Of a stretch of 64,000 nt of DNA, positions 1 to 7,223 are shown one piece after another (the stretch's first letter is position 1; every line of letters starts with the position of its first letter). Both the position numbers and the translations under genes were made by a program. A model generated the notes under the pieces. It had not been told where the DNA came from and ran no database searches. It was given only the letters and a program-made list of their open reading frames with translations. Source of the stretch: Silvania confinis (GTDB taxonomy: Bacteria > Pseudomonadota > Gammaproteobacteria > Enterobacterales > Enterobacteriaceae); NCBI RefSeq assembly GCF_025564085.1, contig NZ_JAMGZJ010000067.1, positions 62,001-126,000 on the forward strand. Reading direction: 5' to 3'.

Positions 1-28
1 CCAGAAAGATATTACGTTTCTCTGCCAT
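1..28 (-). CDS. aroK: Shikimate kinase I, first nine codons only
   Basis: Reading leftwards from position 28, the frame gives MAEKRNIFL, the start of enterobacterial shikimate kinase I, which phosphorylates shikimate in the chorismate pathway. The rest of the gene, including the P-loop that follows in the family, lies outside the window. The neighbourhood supports the call: in E. coli aroK follows hofQ on the same strand, as here, about 295 bp downstream of it. The identification rests on nine residues plus gene order, so it is good but not proven from this window. Confidence 0.85.
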
Positions 29-323
29 TTTTTCGGTACTACTAAGACTATTCGTTAATGATAAACCCGCTTCGCCGATACCTGGCGAACAGGACATGAA
101 CTGAAACCTCATATGCGATAGAGCGAGAGTCAGACTAAAAATTATCTCAGCACTCCGGCTTGTTTGGCAATAGATTAAATCACCAGACCTGCCGCTTAAG
201 ACATTCAGGGTGCAAGATTTGGTAAGCTGATTCTCAAATCGGTACTCCTTGTATGCTAATTCATGCCTCACGTCAAACATCTGCAACAAACTGAATGCAA
301 AATCAGGCAAGCAATCTTGCTGC
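29..323 (-). promoter_or_regulatory. hofQ-aroK gap, upstream region of aroK
   Basis: This 295-bp stretch between the hofQ stop and the aroK start has no supported gene. A short ORF crossing 249-431 on the other strand runs into hofQ and shows no protein-like features. The segment should carry the aroK promoter and leader, because aroK is expressed apart from hof in E. coli. I could not assign a convincing promoter by eye. Confidence 0.4.
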
Positions 324-1559
324 TTATGGCGTAGCAACCAGGCGAGGGGTGATAAAAACCACCAGTTCACGCCGTTCGTTATCTTTCCCCTGGTGGCGGA
401 ACAACTGCCCCAGCAAGGGGAGGCGACTTAATCCTGGTACACTTTCATTTTTAGTTTTGTGCTTCTGAGAAAAAATTCCGCCTAAAGCCAGCGTTTCGCC
501 ACTTTTGACCTCGACCTGCGTCTCGATCTCCTGCTTATCAATGGCCATGGTTTCGCCATCGGCCTGCTTCAGCACCTCGCCCGGCGTATTTTCGCTGATC
601 CGCAGCTTCAGACGCACGCGCCCTTTGTCCAGTACCACTGGCGTCACCTCCATCCCCAGTACCGCCTCTTTAAACTCTACCGATGTGGCGCCGCTTTCAC
701 CGCTGGAGACCTGATAGGGGATTTCCGTACCTTGTTTAATGCTGGCAGGCTGCATGTGCGACGCCAGCAGCCGCGGGCTGGCGATGATATCGACCTGCTG
801 CTTTTGCTCCAACGCGGAAAGCTCGAGATCCAGTAAGCGGCCATTAATGCGGCCAATATTAAAACCGACCTGGGTGGTGGCATTGCTCACGGCGAGATTG
901 CTACTCAGCGTGGTCACCTGCCCAGGGCTACCGGGATTGTCCGCCTGTGCCAGATTCCATTTCACCCCCAGCTCGCGCAGGCTTTTCTCACTCATGGTGA
1001 CAATGTGCGCAGCCAATTCCACTTGTGCGACGGGTAAATCCATCTGCGAAACCCAATGCTGCAACGCATCCAGCGCCGCGCGGTTGTCCCGAACCAGCAG
1101 CCGGTTGGTGCGTTTGTCCACCGCGAGGCTACCCTTGGGGCTCAGGAGCTTTTCTGCCGCAGGCAGCAAGTCACCAGCATCAGCATAAGAGAAAGGAAAG
1201 CTGCGCGCCTCCAGCGGGGCATTGAGCTGCCTCTTTACCTGCTCGGCCTCTTTCCTGACCTGCTGTTGTTGCTGCCAGGCGGCAGAGTGGATATAAAAAA
1301 TACCCTCCTGCTGGCGCATAACCAGCCCTGCGCTGGCGACCACCGTTCGTAGCGCCTGCTGCCAGGGAACGCGCGTCAGGCGAAGGGAGACGTTGCCACC
1401 CACGTCCGGCGCAATAATCATGTTGTGGTTCTCCTGCTCCGCCAGTGCCTGCAGAAGCTGGGCAACCGGCACATCATCTACCACCAGCGTCACGGCTGCG
1501 TGAGGGGCTGCCAGCGTTTGGCTGGTGATGAGTAGCAGTGCGACGATCCCTGTCTTCAT
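324..1559 (-). CDS. hofQ: HofQ, secretin-like outer-membrane protein of the DNA-uptake pilus
   Basis: This 411-residue protein begins with a signal peptide (about residues 1-18, ending LAAPHA). It then has secretin N-terminal modules (STN/N0 around 25-75, N1-like around 120-185) and a C-terminal secretin domain ending in GLSRLPLLGQLF and a VVFITPRLV strand, both typical of PilQ/GspD-type secretins. Secretins form ring channels in the outer membrane. In Haemophilus the orthologue ComE is needed for DNA uptake, and in E. coli HofQ is linked to use of DNA as a nutrient. It is the last gene of hofMNOPQ and its start lies 86 bp inside hofP, implying translational coupling. It is shorter than type II secretion secretins, as usual for HofQ. 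Confidence 0.93.
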   Translation of the reverse strand: MKTGIVALLLITSQTLAAPHAAVTLVVDDVPVAQLLQALAEQENHNMIIAPDVGGNVSLRLTRVPWQQALRTVVASAGLVMRQQEGIFYIHSAAWQQQQQVRKEAEQVKRQLNAPLEARSFPFSYADAGDLLPAAEKLLSPKGSLAVDKRTNRLLVRDNRAALDALQHWVSQMDLPVAQVELAAHIVTMSEKSLRELGVKWNLAQADNPGSPGQVTTLSSNLAVSNATTQVGFNIGRINGRLLDLELSALEQKQQVDIIASPRLLASHMQPASIKQGTEIPYQVSSGESGATSVEFKEAVLGMEVTPVVLDKGRVRLKLRISENTPGEVLKQADGETMAIDKQEIETQVEVKSGETLALGGIFSQKHKTKNESVPGLSRLPLLGQLFRHQGKDNERRELVVFITPRLVATP

Positions 1560-1872
1560 TTTGTGTCATTCCTTGTCGTTGCCATCGCCATCGCGCCGGT
1601 TCACATCGGCCGAGCGTGTCGATGACCAGTTCATTTTCATTCAGCACAACCACGCGTCCGCCTGTCGGCAGTGATTCGCCGTGGCGTACGCGCAGCCAAC
1701 GTGCCTGTTCGTCCCTGACAATGCCTACCGGGACCGGCCCCATGACAAAACCGGCATAGCGCCACTGGCTAAGTGCAGCATTGGGGCAACGTGATTCCGG
1801 TGCCTTAAACGGATCGCGCATACCGAGAATCAGCGGCAGCAGTAGCCACAGCCAGCCCTGTTTACCCCGCAT
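1474..1872 (-). CDS. hofP: HofP, small PilP-like protein of the DNA-uptake cluster
   Basis: This 132-residue protein has an N-terminal hydrophobic segment (about 7-18). A GMRDPFKAPE motif follows, the hallmark of PilP/HofP-type pilot proteins that link the inner-membrane PilN/PilO pair to the secretin. The last 30 residues are polar, basic and low in complexity, and are read from DNA that also encodes the HofQ signal peptide in another frame. As I recall, the E. coli protein has a similar length and overlap, so the extension is probably genuine. It overlaps hofO by 11 bp. Confidence 0.85.
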   Translation of the reverse strand: MRGKQGWLWLLLPLILGMRDPFKAPESRCPNAALSQWRYAGFVMGPVPVGIVRDEQARWLRVRHGESLPTGGRVVVLNENELVIDTLGRCEPARWRWQRQGMTQNEDRDRRTATHHQPNAGSPSRSRDAGGR

Positions 1873-2323
1873 CCTGTCGCTCCAGCTGTATCACCACCTG
1901 CAGCGTTTCTTGTTCTGACTGAATGCTAAAGCGCCCCACCGCCACATCACGCTGTGCGAGGGTGACAAAGAGCGTGGGGATTTGCGCCCAGGCGGCTTCA
2001 ACCACCAGCTCTCCGCCTGCACTACCGGGCTGCCAGCGAACCAGACGCAGATCAGGCGCGTCGAATTCCAGTGGTGAAAAAAGCCGAACCACGCCGACGG
2101 AGACCGGCTCAGTGGCGGGAGAAAGCTTACGTATCGCAGCCCATAGCCGCGCGTTGGCGGACGCATCCCTGGCCTGTTGCGCCTGGAACGCTGCGGTCTG
2201 TTGATCTCGTTCGCGCATCTGCGTAACCAACACGCCGATCAGCAGCAGCGCCGAGAACAGGATCCAGCACAGACAGCGCCAGCGCGGGGCCATCGCCCAC
2301 CAGCTATCAGGAGGGATCCGCAT
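1862..2323 (-). CDS. hofO: HofO, PilO-like inner-membrane protein
   Basis: This is 153 residues with one transmembrane segment near 14-34 (WRCLCWILFSALLLIGVL), then a coiled-coil-like stretch (MRERDQQTAAFQAQQ) and a small globular domain, the layout of PilO/HofO. PilO-type proteins pair with PilN-type proteins (HofN) as the periplasmic alignment subcomplex of type IV pili. I chose the ATG at 2323 (MRIPPDSWW) because it overlaps hofN by only 17 bp. The longer ORF upstream would run deep into hofN and is arginine-rich shadow sequence. Confidence 0.85.
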   Translation of the reverse strand: MRIPPDSWWAMAPRWRCLCWILFSALLLIGVLVTQMRERDQQTAAFQAQQARDASANARLWAAIRKLSPATEPVSVGVVRLFSPLEFDAPDLRLVRWQPGSAGGELVVEAAWAQIPTLFVTLAQRDVAVGRFSIQSEQETLQVVIQLERQDAG

Positions 2324-2846
2324 CGGCCTGCTCCTTGCGGGTAAGGGAATAGGCAAACTGCCACCGCCCCTGTGCATCCTGGCGCATCTCGCCCGGCGCA
2401 CCGAGCGTAAAGCCCGGGAACTGGCGCAGCGCCGTTTCGAACGCCGTAACGGCCGGTAGCGTGGCGGCATATCCCTTCAGATGGAGGGTAGCCTGTTGAA
2501 AACGCAGCGTTGCCAGCCATGCCCGCTCCGGTATCGCGCCGCTTAAGGCGATCAGTGTCGGTTCCCATGCCTGAGTAACGGCCTTTTTTTGCGCCCAGTG
2601 CTGCTGTTGCTGGCGCTGGGCATGCAACGCTGTCGCCTGATTGTGGCGCAGTTCAAGCGCCTGATACAACGCCCGATCGCTAACCTGCCACAGACTGGAT
2701 ACCTGCAGGGTCAGTGGCATACTGACCCGACTGCTGACGAAAAGCATCAAGGCCAGCAGCAGCGAGCCGGTAAACAGCAGTCCCCAAAAGCGCAGACAGC
2801 CTAGTCTTTGCCGCTGACGCCACGGCAGAAAATTGGCGGTTCTCAT
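2307..2846 (-). CDS. hofN: HofN, PilN-like assembly protein
   Basis: This is 179 residues: a short cytoplasmic N-terminus with NFLPWRQRQR, close to the PilN motif that docks onto PilM. A transmembrane helix follows at about 20-40, then a glutamine-rich coiled-coil region (HAQRQQQQHWAQKK) and an RNA-binding-fold-like periplasmic domain. It should pair with HofO and bind HofM. The ATG overlaps the hofM stop by 4 bp (ATGA), so translation is coupled. The length equals the E. coli protein as I remember it. Confidence 0.88.
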   Translation of the reverse strand: MRTANFLPWRQRQRLGCLRFWGLLFTGSLLLALMLFVSSRVSMPLTLQVSSLWQVSDRALYQALELRHNQATALHAQRQQQQHWAQKKAVTQAWEPTLIALSGAIPERAWLATLRFQQATLHLKGYAATLPAVTAFETALRQFPGFTLGAPGEMRQDAQGRWQFAYSLTRKEQADADPS

Positions 2847-3625
2847 GAAGCGGCATCTCCCATTGCCAGCGCCAGCGCGACGCTGAAATCCGCTCCGTTC
2901 TCAGGCAAAGGCGGCTGGCTGCGGGTCAGTAGACTCCAGGGGTCGAAGCGGCCAGCTTCACAGCAGACGATCTCTTCGACACCCAGCGCCAGCAGTGCGG
3001 CCAGTTGCTCAACGTCGGGCGCTTCTGCCAGCCCGCGTCGCCCCCACTGATGACGCATCGCCCATAACCACTGGTCCTTATCACGCCAGGCAATACACTG
3101 GACAGGCGTCGCCAGGAAGGGGAGAAAATGCGTCAGCGCCCCGGCATCAGGTGTGATCGCCGCCAGCCGTAGTCGCAGCGCTTTTGCCAGTTCCAGCAGC
3201 GTGGAAATCTCTTTATTCTGCGCAGCGGTGACATGAAACGTCTGGCTAAAGGTGTCCTCCGCGAAGTCGAAACGCAGCGCATCGTGAGCCATATCGAGCT
3301 CACGGTTCATCGCCGAGGTGATCCAGGCAACCTGTTCACTGTCACGCAGGGTCATTGCCGGGCGTGGAAGCGTCCTTTGCAAGGTGCGGGACGCCGGAAA
3401 AGCGAGGAATATTCGATGGTGGAGTGGCAGCATCTTCCGCCATTCAGCCAGTGCCGCAGTCAGTTGTTCAGGCTTGAGAATTTGCCCCTCGCTAACGGTG
3501 CCCACTGCCAGCGGAAGCTGCCACCAGCGACGCAGACCCCACCCCGTTTTCTCACGCACCAGCGCGACGGCCAGAATCTTATCCTGTTGAATATGAACGC
3601 CTGTATGCCAGATTTTAAATGCCAT
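2843..3625 (-). CDS. hofM: HofM, PilM-like cytoplasmic ATPase-fold protein
   Basis: This is 260 residues with no signal or membrane segment, matching HofM/PilM, the actin-fold cytoplasmic component that anchors the pilus alignment complex through HofN. It is the first gene of hofMNOPQ, divergent from mrcA with 120 bp between the starts. In E. coli hof mutants are defective in using external DNA as a carbon source. Expression may depend on the competence regulators Sxy and CRP, but I did not find a clear CRP-S site by eye. Confidence 0.88.
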   Translation of the reverse strand: MAFKIWHTGVHIQQDKILAVALVREKTGWGLRRWWQLPLAVGTVSEGQILKPEQLTAALAEWRKMLPLHHRIFLAFPASRTLQRTLPRPAMTLRDSEQVAWITSAMNRELDMAHDALRFDFAEDTFSQTFHVTAAQNKEISTLLELAKALRLRLAAITPDAGALTHFLPFLATPVQCIAWRDKDQWLWAMRHQWGRRGLAEAPDVEQLAALLALGVEEIVCCEAGRFDPWSLLTRSQPPLPENGADFSVALALAMGDAAS

Positions 3626-3664
3626 GTTTCACGATCTCCTTATCGTCCCTGGGGATGACGGCTC

Positions 3665-3693
3665 TATCAATGATTCAGGCTTGCCTTTATACT
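3665..3693 (+). promoter_or_regulatory. Candidate mrcA promoter
   Basis: A good -10 match, TATACT (3688-3693), lies 52 bp before the GTG start of mrcA. The -35 position (TATCAA, 3665-3670) is poor. This is pattern reading only, and the actual start site could differ. Confidence 0.3.
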
Positions 3694-3745
3694 ACCGCGC
3701 AATTGTTTATAAACTGCCCAGTTCAAACTAAATGGGAAATCTCCA

Positions 3746-6298
3746 GTGAAGTTCGTAAAGTATTTATTGATCCTTGCAGTCTGTTGCATTCTGCTTGGAG
3801 CAGGCTCGATTTTTGGTTTGTACAAATATATTGAGCCGCAGCTACCTGATGTTGCCACGCTTCGCGATGTGCGACTCCAGATCCCGATGCAGGTTTACAG
3901 CGCCGATGGCGAGCTTATCGCCCAGTACGGTGAAAAGCGTCGTATCCCGTTGACTCTCAACCAAATCCCGCCAGAAATGGTGAAAGCGTTTATCGCCACG
4001 GAAGACAGCCGCTTTTACGAGCATCACGGCGTCGACCCGGTGGGGATTTTCCGTGCTGCCAGCGTGGCGATGTTCTCCGGTCACGCCTCTCAAGGGGCGA
4101 GTACGATTACCCAGCAGCTGGCGCGTAATTTCTTCCTGAGCCCGGAAAAGACGCTGACGCGTAAGGTCAAGGAAGTGTTCCTGGCGATCCGCATTGAGCA
4201 GTTGCTGAATAAAGACGAGATCCTCGAACTTTACCTGAACAAGATCTATCTGGGCTACCGCGCGTATGGCGTGGGGGCTGCGGCGCAGGTCTATTTCGGT
4301 AAATCCGTGGATCAGCTGACGCTGAGCGAGATCGCCACCATCGCCGGTCTGCCTAAAGCGCCTTCCACCTTTAACCCGCTCTACTCGCTGGATCGTGCCA
4401 CCTCACGTCGTAACGTGGTGCTGTCGCGTATGTTAAGTGAAGGCTATATCAGCCAGACGCAGTACGATCAGGCGCGCAGTGAGGCGATTGACGCGAATTA
4501 CCATGCGCCGGAAATTGCCTTCTCCGCCCCGTATCTGAGCGAGATGGTGCGCCAGGAGATGTTCTCCCGCTACGGTGAGCAGGCCTACGAAGACGGTTAT
4601 CGCATCTACACCACCATCAGCCGCACCGTCCAGCAGGGCGCGCAGCAGGCGGTGCGTAATAACGTGATTGATTACGACATGCGCCACGGTTACCGCGGCC
4701 CGTCAAATGTGCTGTGGAAAGTGGGCGAATCTGCCTGGGACAGCAAAAAAATCACCGACACGCTGAAACCGCTGCCAGCGTACGGACCGTTCGTGGCGGC
4801 CGTGGTCACCCGTACCGATCCGCAGGAAGCGACGGCGATGCTCGCCGACGGCACCTCGGTTGCACTGCGCATGGAAGGTATGCGTTGGGCCCGTCCGTAT
4901 CGTTCCGATACGCAGCAGGGCGCAACGCCGCGCAAAATCACCGATGCCGTTCAGGCTGGTCAGCAAATCTGGGTTCGCCAGGTCAACGACGCCTGGTGGC
5001 TGGGACAGATCCCGGACGTTAACTCGGCGCTGGTTTCCATCGATCCGCACAACGGTGCCGTGCTGGCGCTGGTAGGCGGTTTCGACTTCAACCAGAGCAA
5101 ATTTAACCGTGCCACCCAGGCGTTGCGCCAGGTCGGTTCCAATATCAAACCGTTCCTCTACACCGCCGCGATGGATAAAGGGCTGACGCTCGCCAGTATG
5201 CTCAATGACGTACCGATTTCCCGTTGGGATGCCGGAGCGGGTTCCGACTGGCGTCCGAAAAACTCACCGCCAGAGTATTCCGGGCCGATTCGTCTGCGTC
5301 AGGGTCTGGGTCAGTCGAAGAACGTGGTGATGGTTCGCGCCATGCGCGCCATGGGCGTCGATTACGCGGCCGAGTATCTGCAGCGCTTTGGCTTCCCGGC
5401 ACAGAACATTGTGCATACCGAATCGCTGGCGCTGGGCTCTGCCTCCTTTACGCCGCTGCAGGTCGCGCGCGGCTATGCGGTGATGGCGAATGGCGGCTTC
5501 CTGGTCGATCCGTTCTTCATCAGCAAAATCGAGACCGATCAGGGCGGCGTGATATTTGACGCGAAGCCGAAAGTGGCCTGTGCAGAGTGTGATATTCCGG
5601 TGATTTATGGCGATACGCCAAAATCGGAAGCGCTCAATAACCAGGACATGGAAGATGTCTCCATTTCGCAGGAGCAGCAAAACTTGGCCGTGCCAAAGCC
5701 GCAGCTCGAGCAGGCTAACCAGGCGCTGGTCTCTCAGACCGGTGCGCAGGAATATGCCCCGCATGTGATCAACACCCCGCTGGCCTTCCTGATTAAGAGC
5801 GCCCTGAACACCAATATCTTCGGTGAGCCAGGCTGGCAGGGCACCGGCTGGCGTGCGGGCCGTGATTTGCAGCGCCAGGATATCGGCGGCAAAACCGGCA
5901 CCACCAACAGCTCGAAAGATGCGTGGTTCTCCGGCTATGGTCCGGGTGCAGTCACATCAGTGTGGATTGGCTTTGACGATCACCGTCGGGATTTAGGCCG
6001 CACCTCCGCCTCCGGGGCGATCAAAGATCAGATCTCCGGTTACGAAGGTGGCGCCAAGAGCGCTCAGCCCGCATGGGATGCCTTTATGAAGGTGGCTCTC
6101 GACGGTGTACCGGAACAACCGCTGACACCACCGCCAGGCGTAGTGACGATCAATATCGATCGCAGTACCGGGCAGTTGGCCAACGGCGGCAACAGTCGGG
6201 CAGAATTTTTCATCGAGGGCACGCAGCCTACGCAACAGGCGGTGCATGAGGTGGGAACAACGCTGATTGATAATGGTGAAACACACGAGCTGTTTTAA
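3746..6298 (+). CDS. mrcA: Penicillin-binding protein 1A, bifunctional peptidoglycan synthase
   Basis: This is 850 residues, the E. coli PBP1a length. A short cytoplasmic tail and one transmembrane anchor (about 6-28) are followed by the GT51 glycosyltransferase with catalytic Glu86 in ATEDSRFYEHHG. The OB-like insert and the transpeptidase come next, with SxxK at Ser465 (SNIK), SKN at 524-526 and KTG in GGKTGTTNSSKD near 715. It polymerises and cross-links lipid II in the periplasm, activated by LpoA. The start is GTG, as in E. coli. It is divergent from hofM, and a strong GC hairpin follows the stop. Confidence 0.98.
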   Translation: MKFVKYLLILAVCCILLGAGSIFGLYKYIEPQLPDVATLRDVRLQIPMQVYSADGELIAQYGEKRRIPLTLNQIPPEMVKAFIATEDSRFYEHHGVDPVGIFRAASVAMFSGHASQGASTITQQLARNFFLSPEKTLTRKVKEVFLAIRIEQLLNKDEILELYLNKIYLGYRAYGVGAAAQVYFGKSVDQLTLSEIATIAGLPKAPSTFNPLYSLDRATSRRNVVLSRMLSEGYISQTQYDQARSEAIDANYHAPEIAFSAPYLSEMVRQEMFSRYGEQAYEDGYRIYTTISRTVQQGAQQAVRNNVIDYDMRHGYRGPSNVLWKVGESAWDSKKITDTLKPLPAYGPFVAAVVTRTDPQEATAMLADGTSVALRMEGMRWARPYRSDTQQGATPRKITDAVQAGQQIWVRQVNDAWWLGQIPDVNSALVSIDPHNGAVLALVGGFDFNQSKFNRATQALRQVGSNIKPFLYTAAMDKGLTLASMLNDVPISRWDAGAGSDWRPKNSPPEYSGPIRLRQGLGQSKNVVMVRAMRAMGVDYAAEYLQRFGFPAQNIVHTESLALGSASFTPLQVARGYAVMANGGFLVDPFFISKIETDQGGVIFDAKPKVACAECDIPVIYGDTPKSEALNNQDMEDVSISQEQQNLAVPKPQLEQANQALVSQTGAQEYAPHVINTPLAFLIKSALNTNIFGEPGWQGTGWRAGRDLQRQDIGGKTGTTNSSKDAWFSGYGPGAVTSVWIGFDDHRRDLGRTSASGAIKDQISGYEGGAKSAQPAWDAFMKVALDGVPEQPLTPPPGVVTINIDRSTGQLANGGNSRAEFFIEGTQPTQQAVHEVGTTLIDNGETHELF

Positions 6299-6307
6299 GT
6301 GAGCTCT

Positions 6308-6332
6308 CGCCCTCTCCCGCTGGGAGAGGGCG
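6308..6332. repeat. CCCTCTCCC hairpin, copy 1 (mrcA/nudE)
   Basis: An 11-bp perfect stem, CGCCCTCTCCC with its complement across a 3-nt loop, sits between the convergent mrcA and nudE genes. It shares its core with five other intergenic hairpins in the window. It lacks a long T-run, so it may be a processing or RNA-stability element rather than a simple terminator. Confidence 0.75.
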
Positions 6333-6340
6333 GCTTTCTG

Positions 6341-6901
6341 CTACAAACGTCCCTGCCCTTTCAGCCACTCCCGCACCAGAAACAGCGCGCTCACGTTACG
6401 GGCTTCGTTAAAATCGGGCTCTTCCAGCAGATCCATCAAATGCGCCAACGGCCAGCGCACCTGTGGCAACGGCTCAGGCTCATCCCCTTCCAGCGATTCT
6501 GGATAGAGATCTTCAGCCAGAACAATATTCATTTTGCTGGAAAAATAGGACGGAGCCATGCTGAGTTTTTTCAGGAAGGTGAGATCGTTTGCACCAAAGC
6601 CAACTTCTTCTTTCAGTTCGCGATTCGCGGCTTCAAACACCGACTCACCCGGATCAATCAACCCTTTAGAAAACCCCAGCTCGTAGGATTCACTGCCCAC
6701 GGCATACTCGTGGATCAGAATCAGATGCTCGTCGACAATTGGCACGATCATCACAGCTTCGCGCGTGGACGGGCGCATACGTTCATATACGCGACGCACG
6801 CCGTTACTGAACTCCAGGTCCACGCTTTCAATATTAAACAGGCGCGATTTGGCCACGGTTTCAACATTCAGAATGGTGGGTTTTTGTAAGGGTTTGCTCA
6901 T
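6341..6901 (-). CDS. nudE: ADP compounds hydrolase NudE
   Basis: This is 186 residues, a Nudix hydrolase that cleaves ADP-ribose, Ap3A and NADH into AMP plus the other phosphate half. The Nudix box runs from Gly80 (GLIDPGESVFE, then RELKEEVGF to Gly101), with the metal-binding glutamates Glu98 and Glu99 intact. The gene is convergent with mrcA and divergent from igaA, the same order as E. coli. The start is the ATG opening MSKPLQKPTI; no better start lies upstream before a stop. Confidence 0.96.
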   Translation of the reverse strand: MSKPLQKPTILNVETVAKSRLFNIESVDLEFSNGVRRVYERMRPSTREAVMIVPIVDEHLILIHEYAVGSESYELGFSKGLIDPGESVFEAANRELKEEVGFGANDLTFLKKLSMAPSYFSSKMNIVLAEDLYPESLEGDEPEPLPQVRWPLAHLMDLLEEPDFNEARNVSALFLVREWLKGQGRL

Positions 6902-7223
6902 ATCGATGGGTCTTTGCCAGGTGAACTGAGGTCATTGTGCGACAGGCCGCACGGTTTGGGCAATGTCAAACGTACTTTATTTACATTTATGCAACCTATG
7001 TAGATTCATTCCTCATTTCAATTAAAAAGTCAATAGGTTGAAATAATTCCAGGAATTTGCTGATATCTGGTTATGATGGGCTTTGCTACTATCAGCAGTC
7101 ACTGGGATGCGCTTCAAATTGCTCAAGTTCAACGCCTTACATGCCGATAGCCAACCATAGACACGCATTCATTGTAAAAGGTGCTACTGACTACACCTGT
7201 AAGACACGTAAGATGGGGAAAGC
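6902..7223. promoter_or_regulatory. nudE-igaA divergent intergenic region
   Basis: This 322-bp, AT-rich gap lies between two divergent starts and should hold both promoters. Several TATAAT-like sequences occur, for example around 7014-7080, but I could not rank them. No RNA gene or ORF is supported. Confidence 0.4.

Noticed and set aside
249..431. 60-codon open frame crossing the hofQ stop
   Set aside because: Half of it is antisense to hofQ, with no ribosome site or conserved feature.
6299..6889. 196-codon open frame opposite nudE
   Set aside because: Fully antisense to nudE, whose Nudix box is intact; composition (Phe, His, Gln) is shadow-like.
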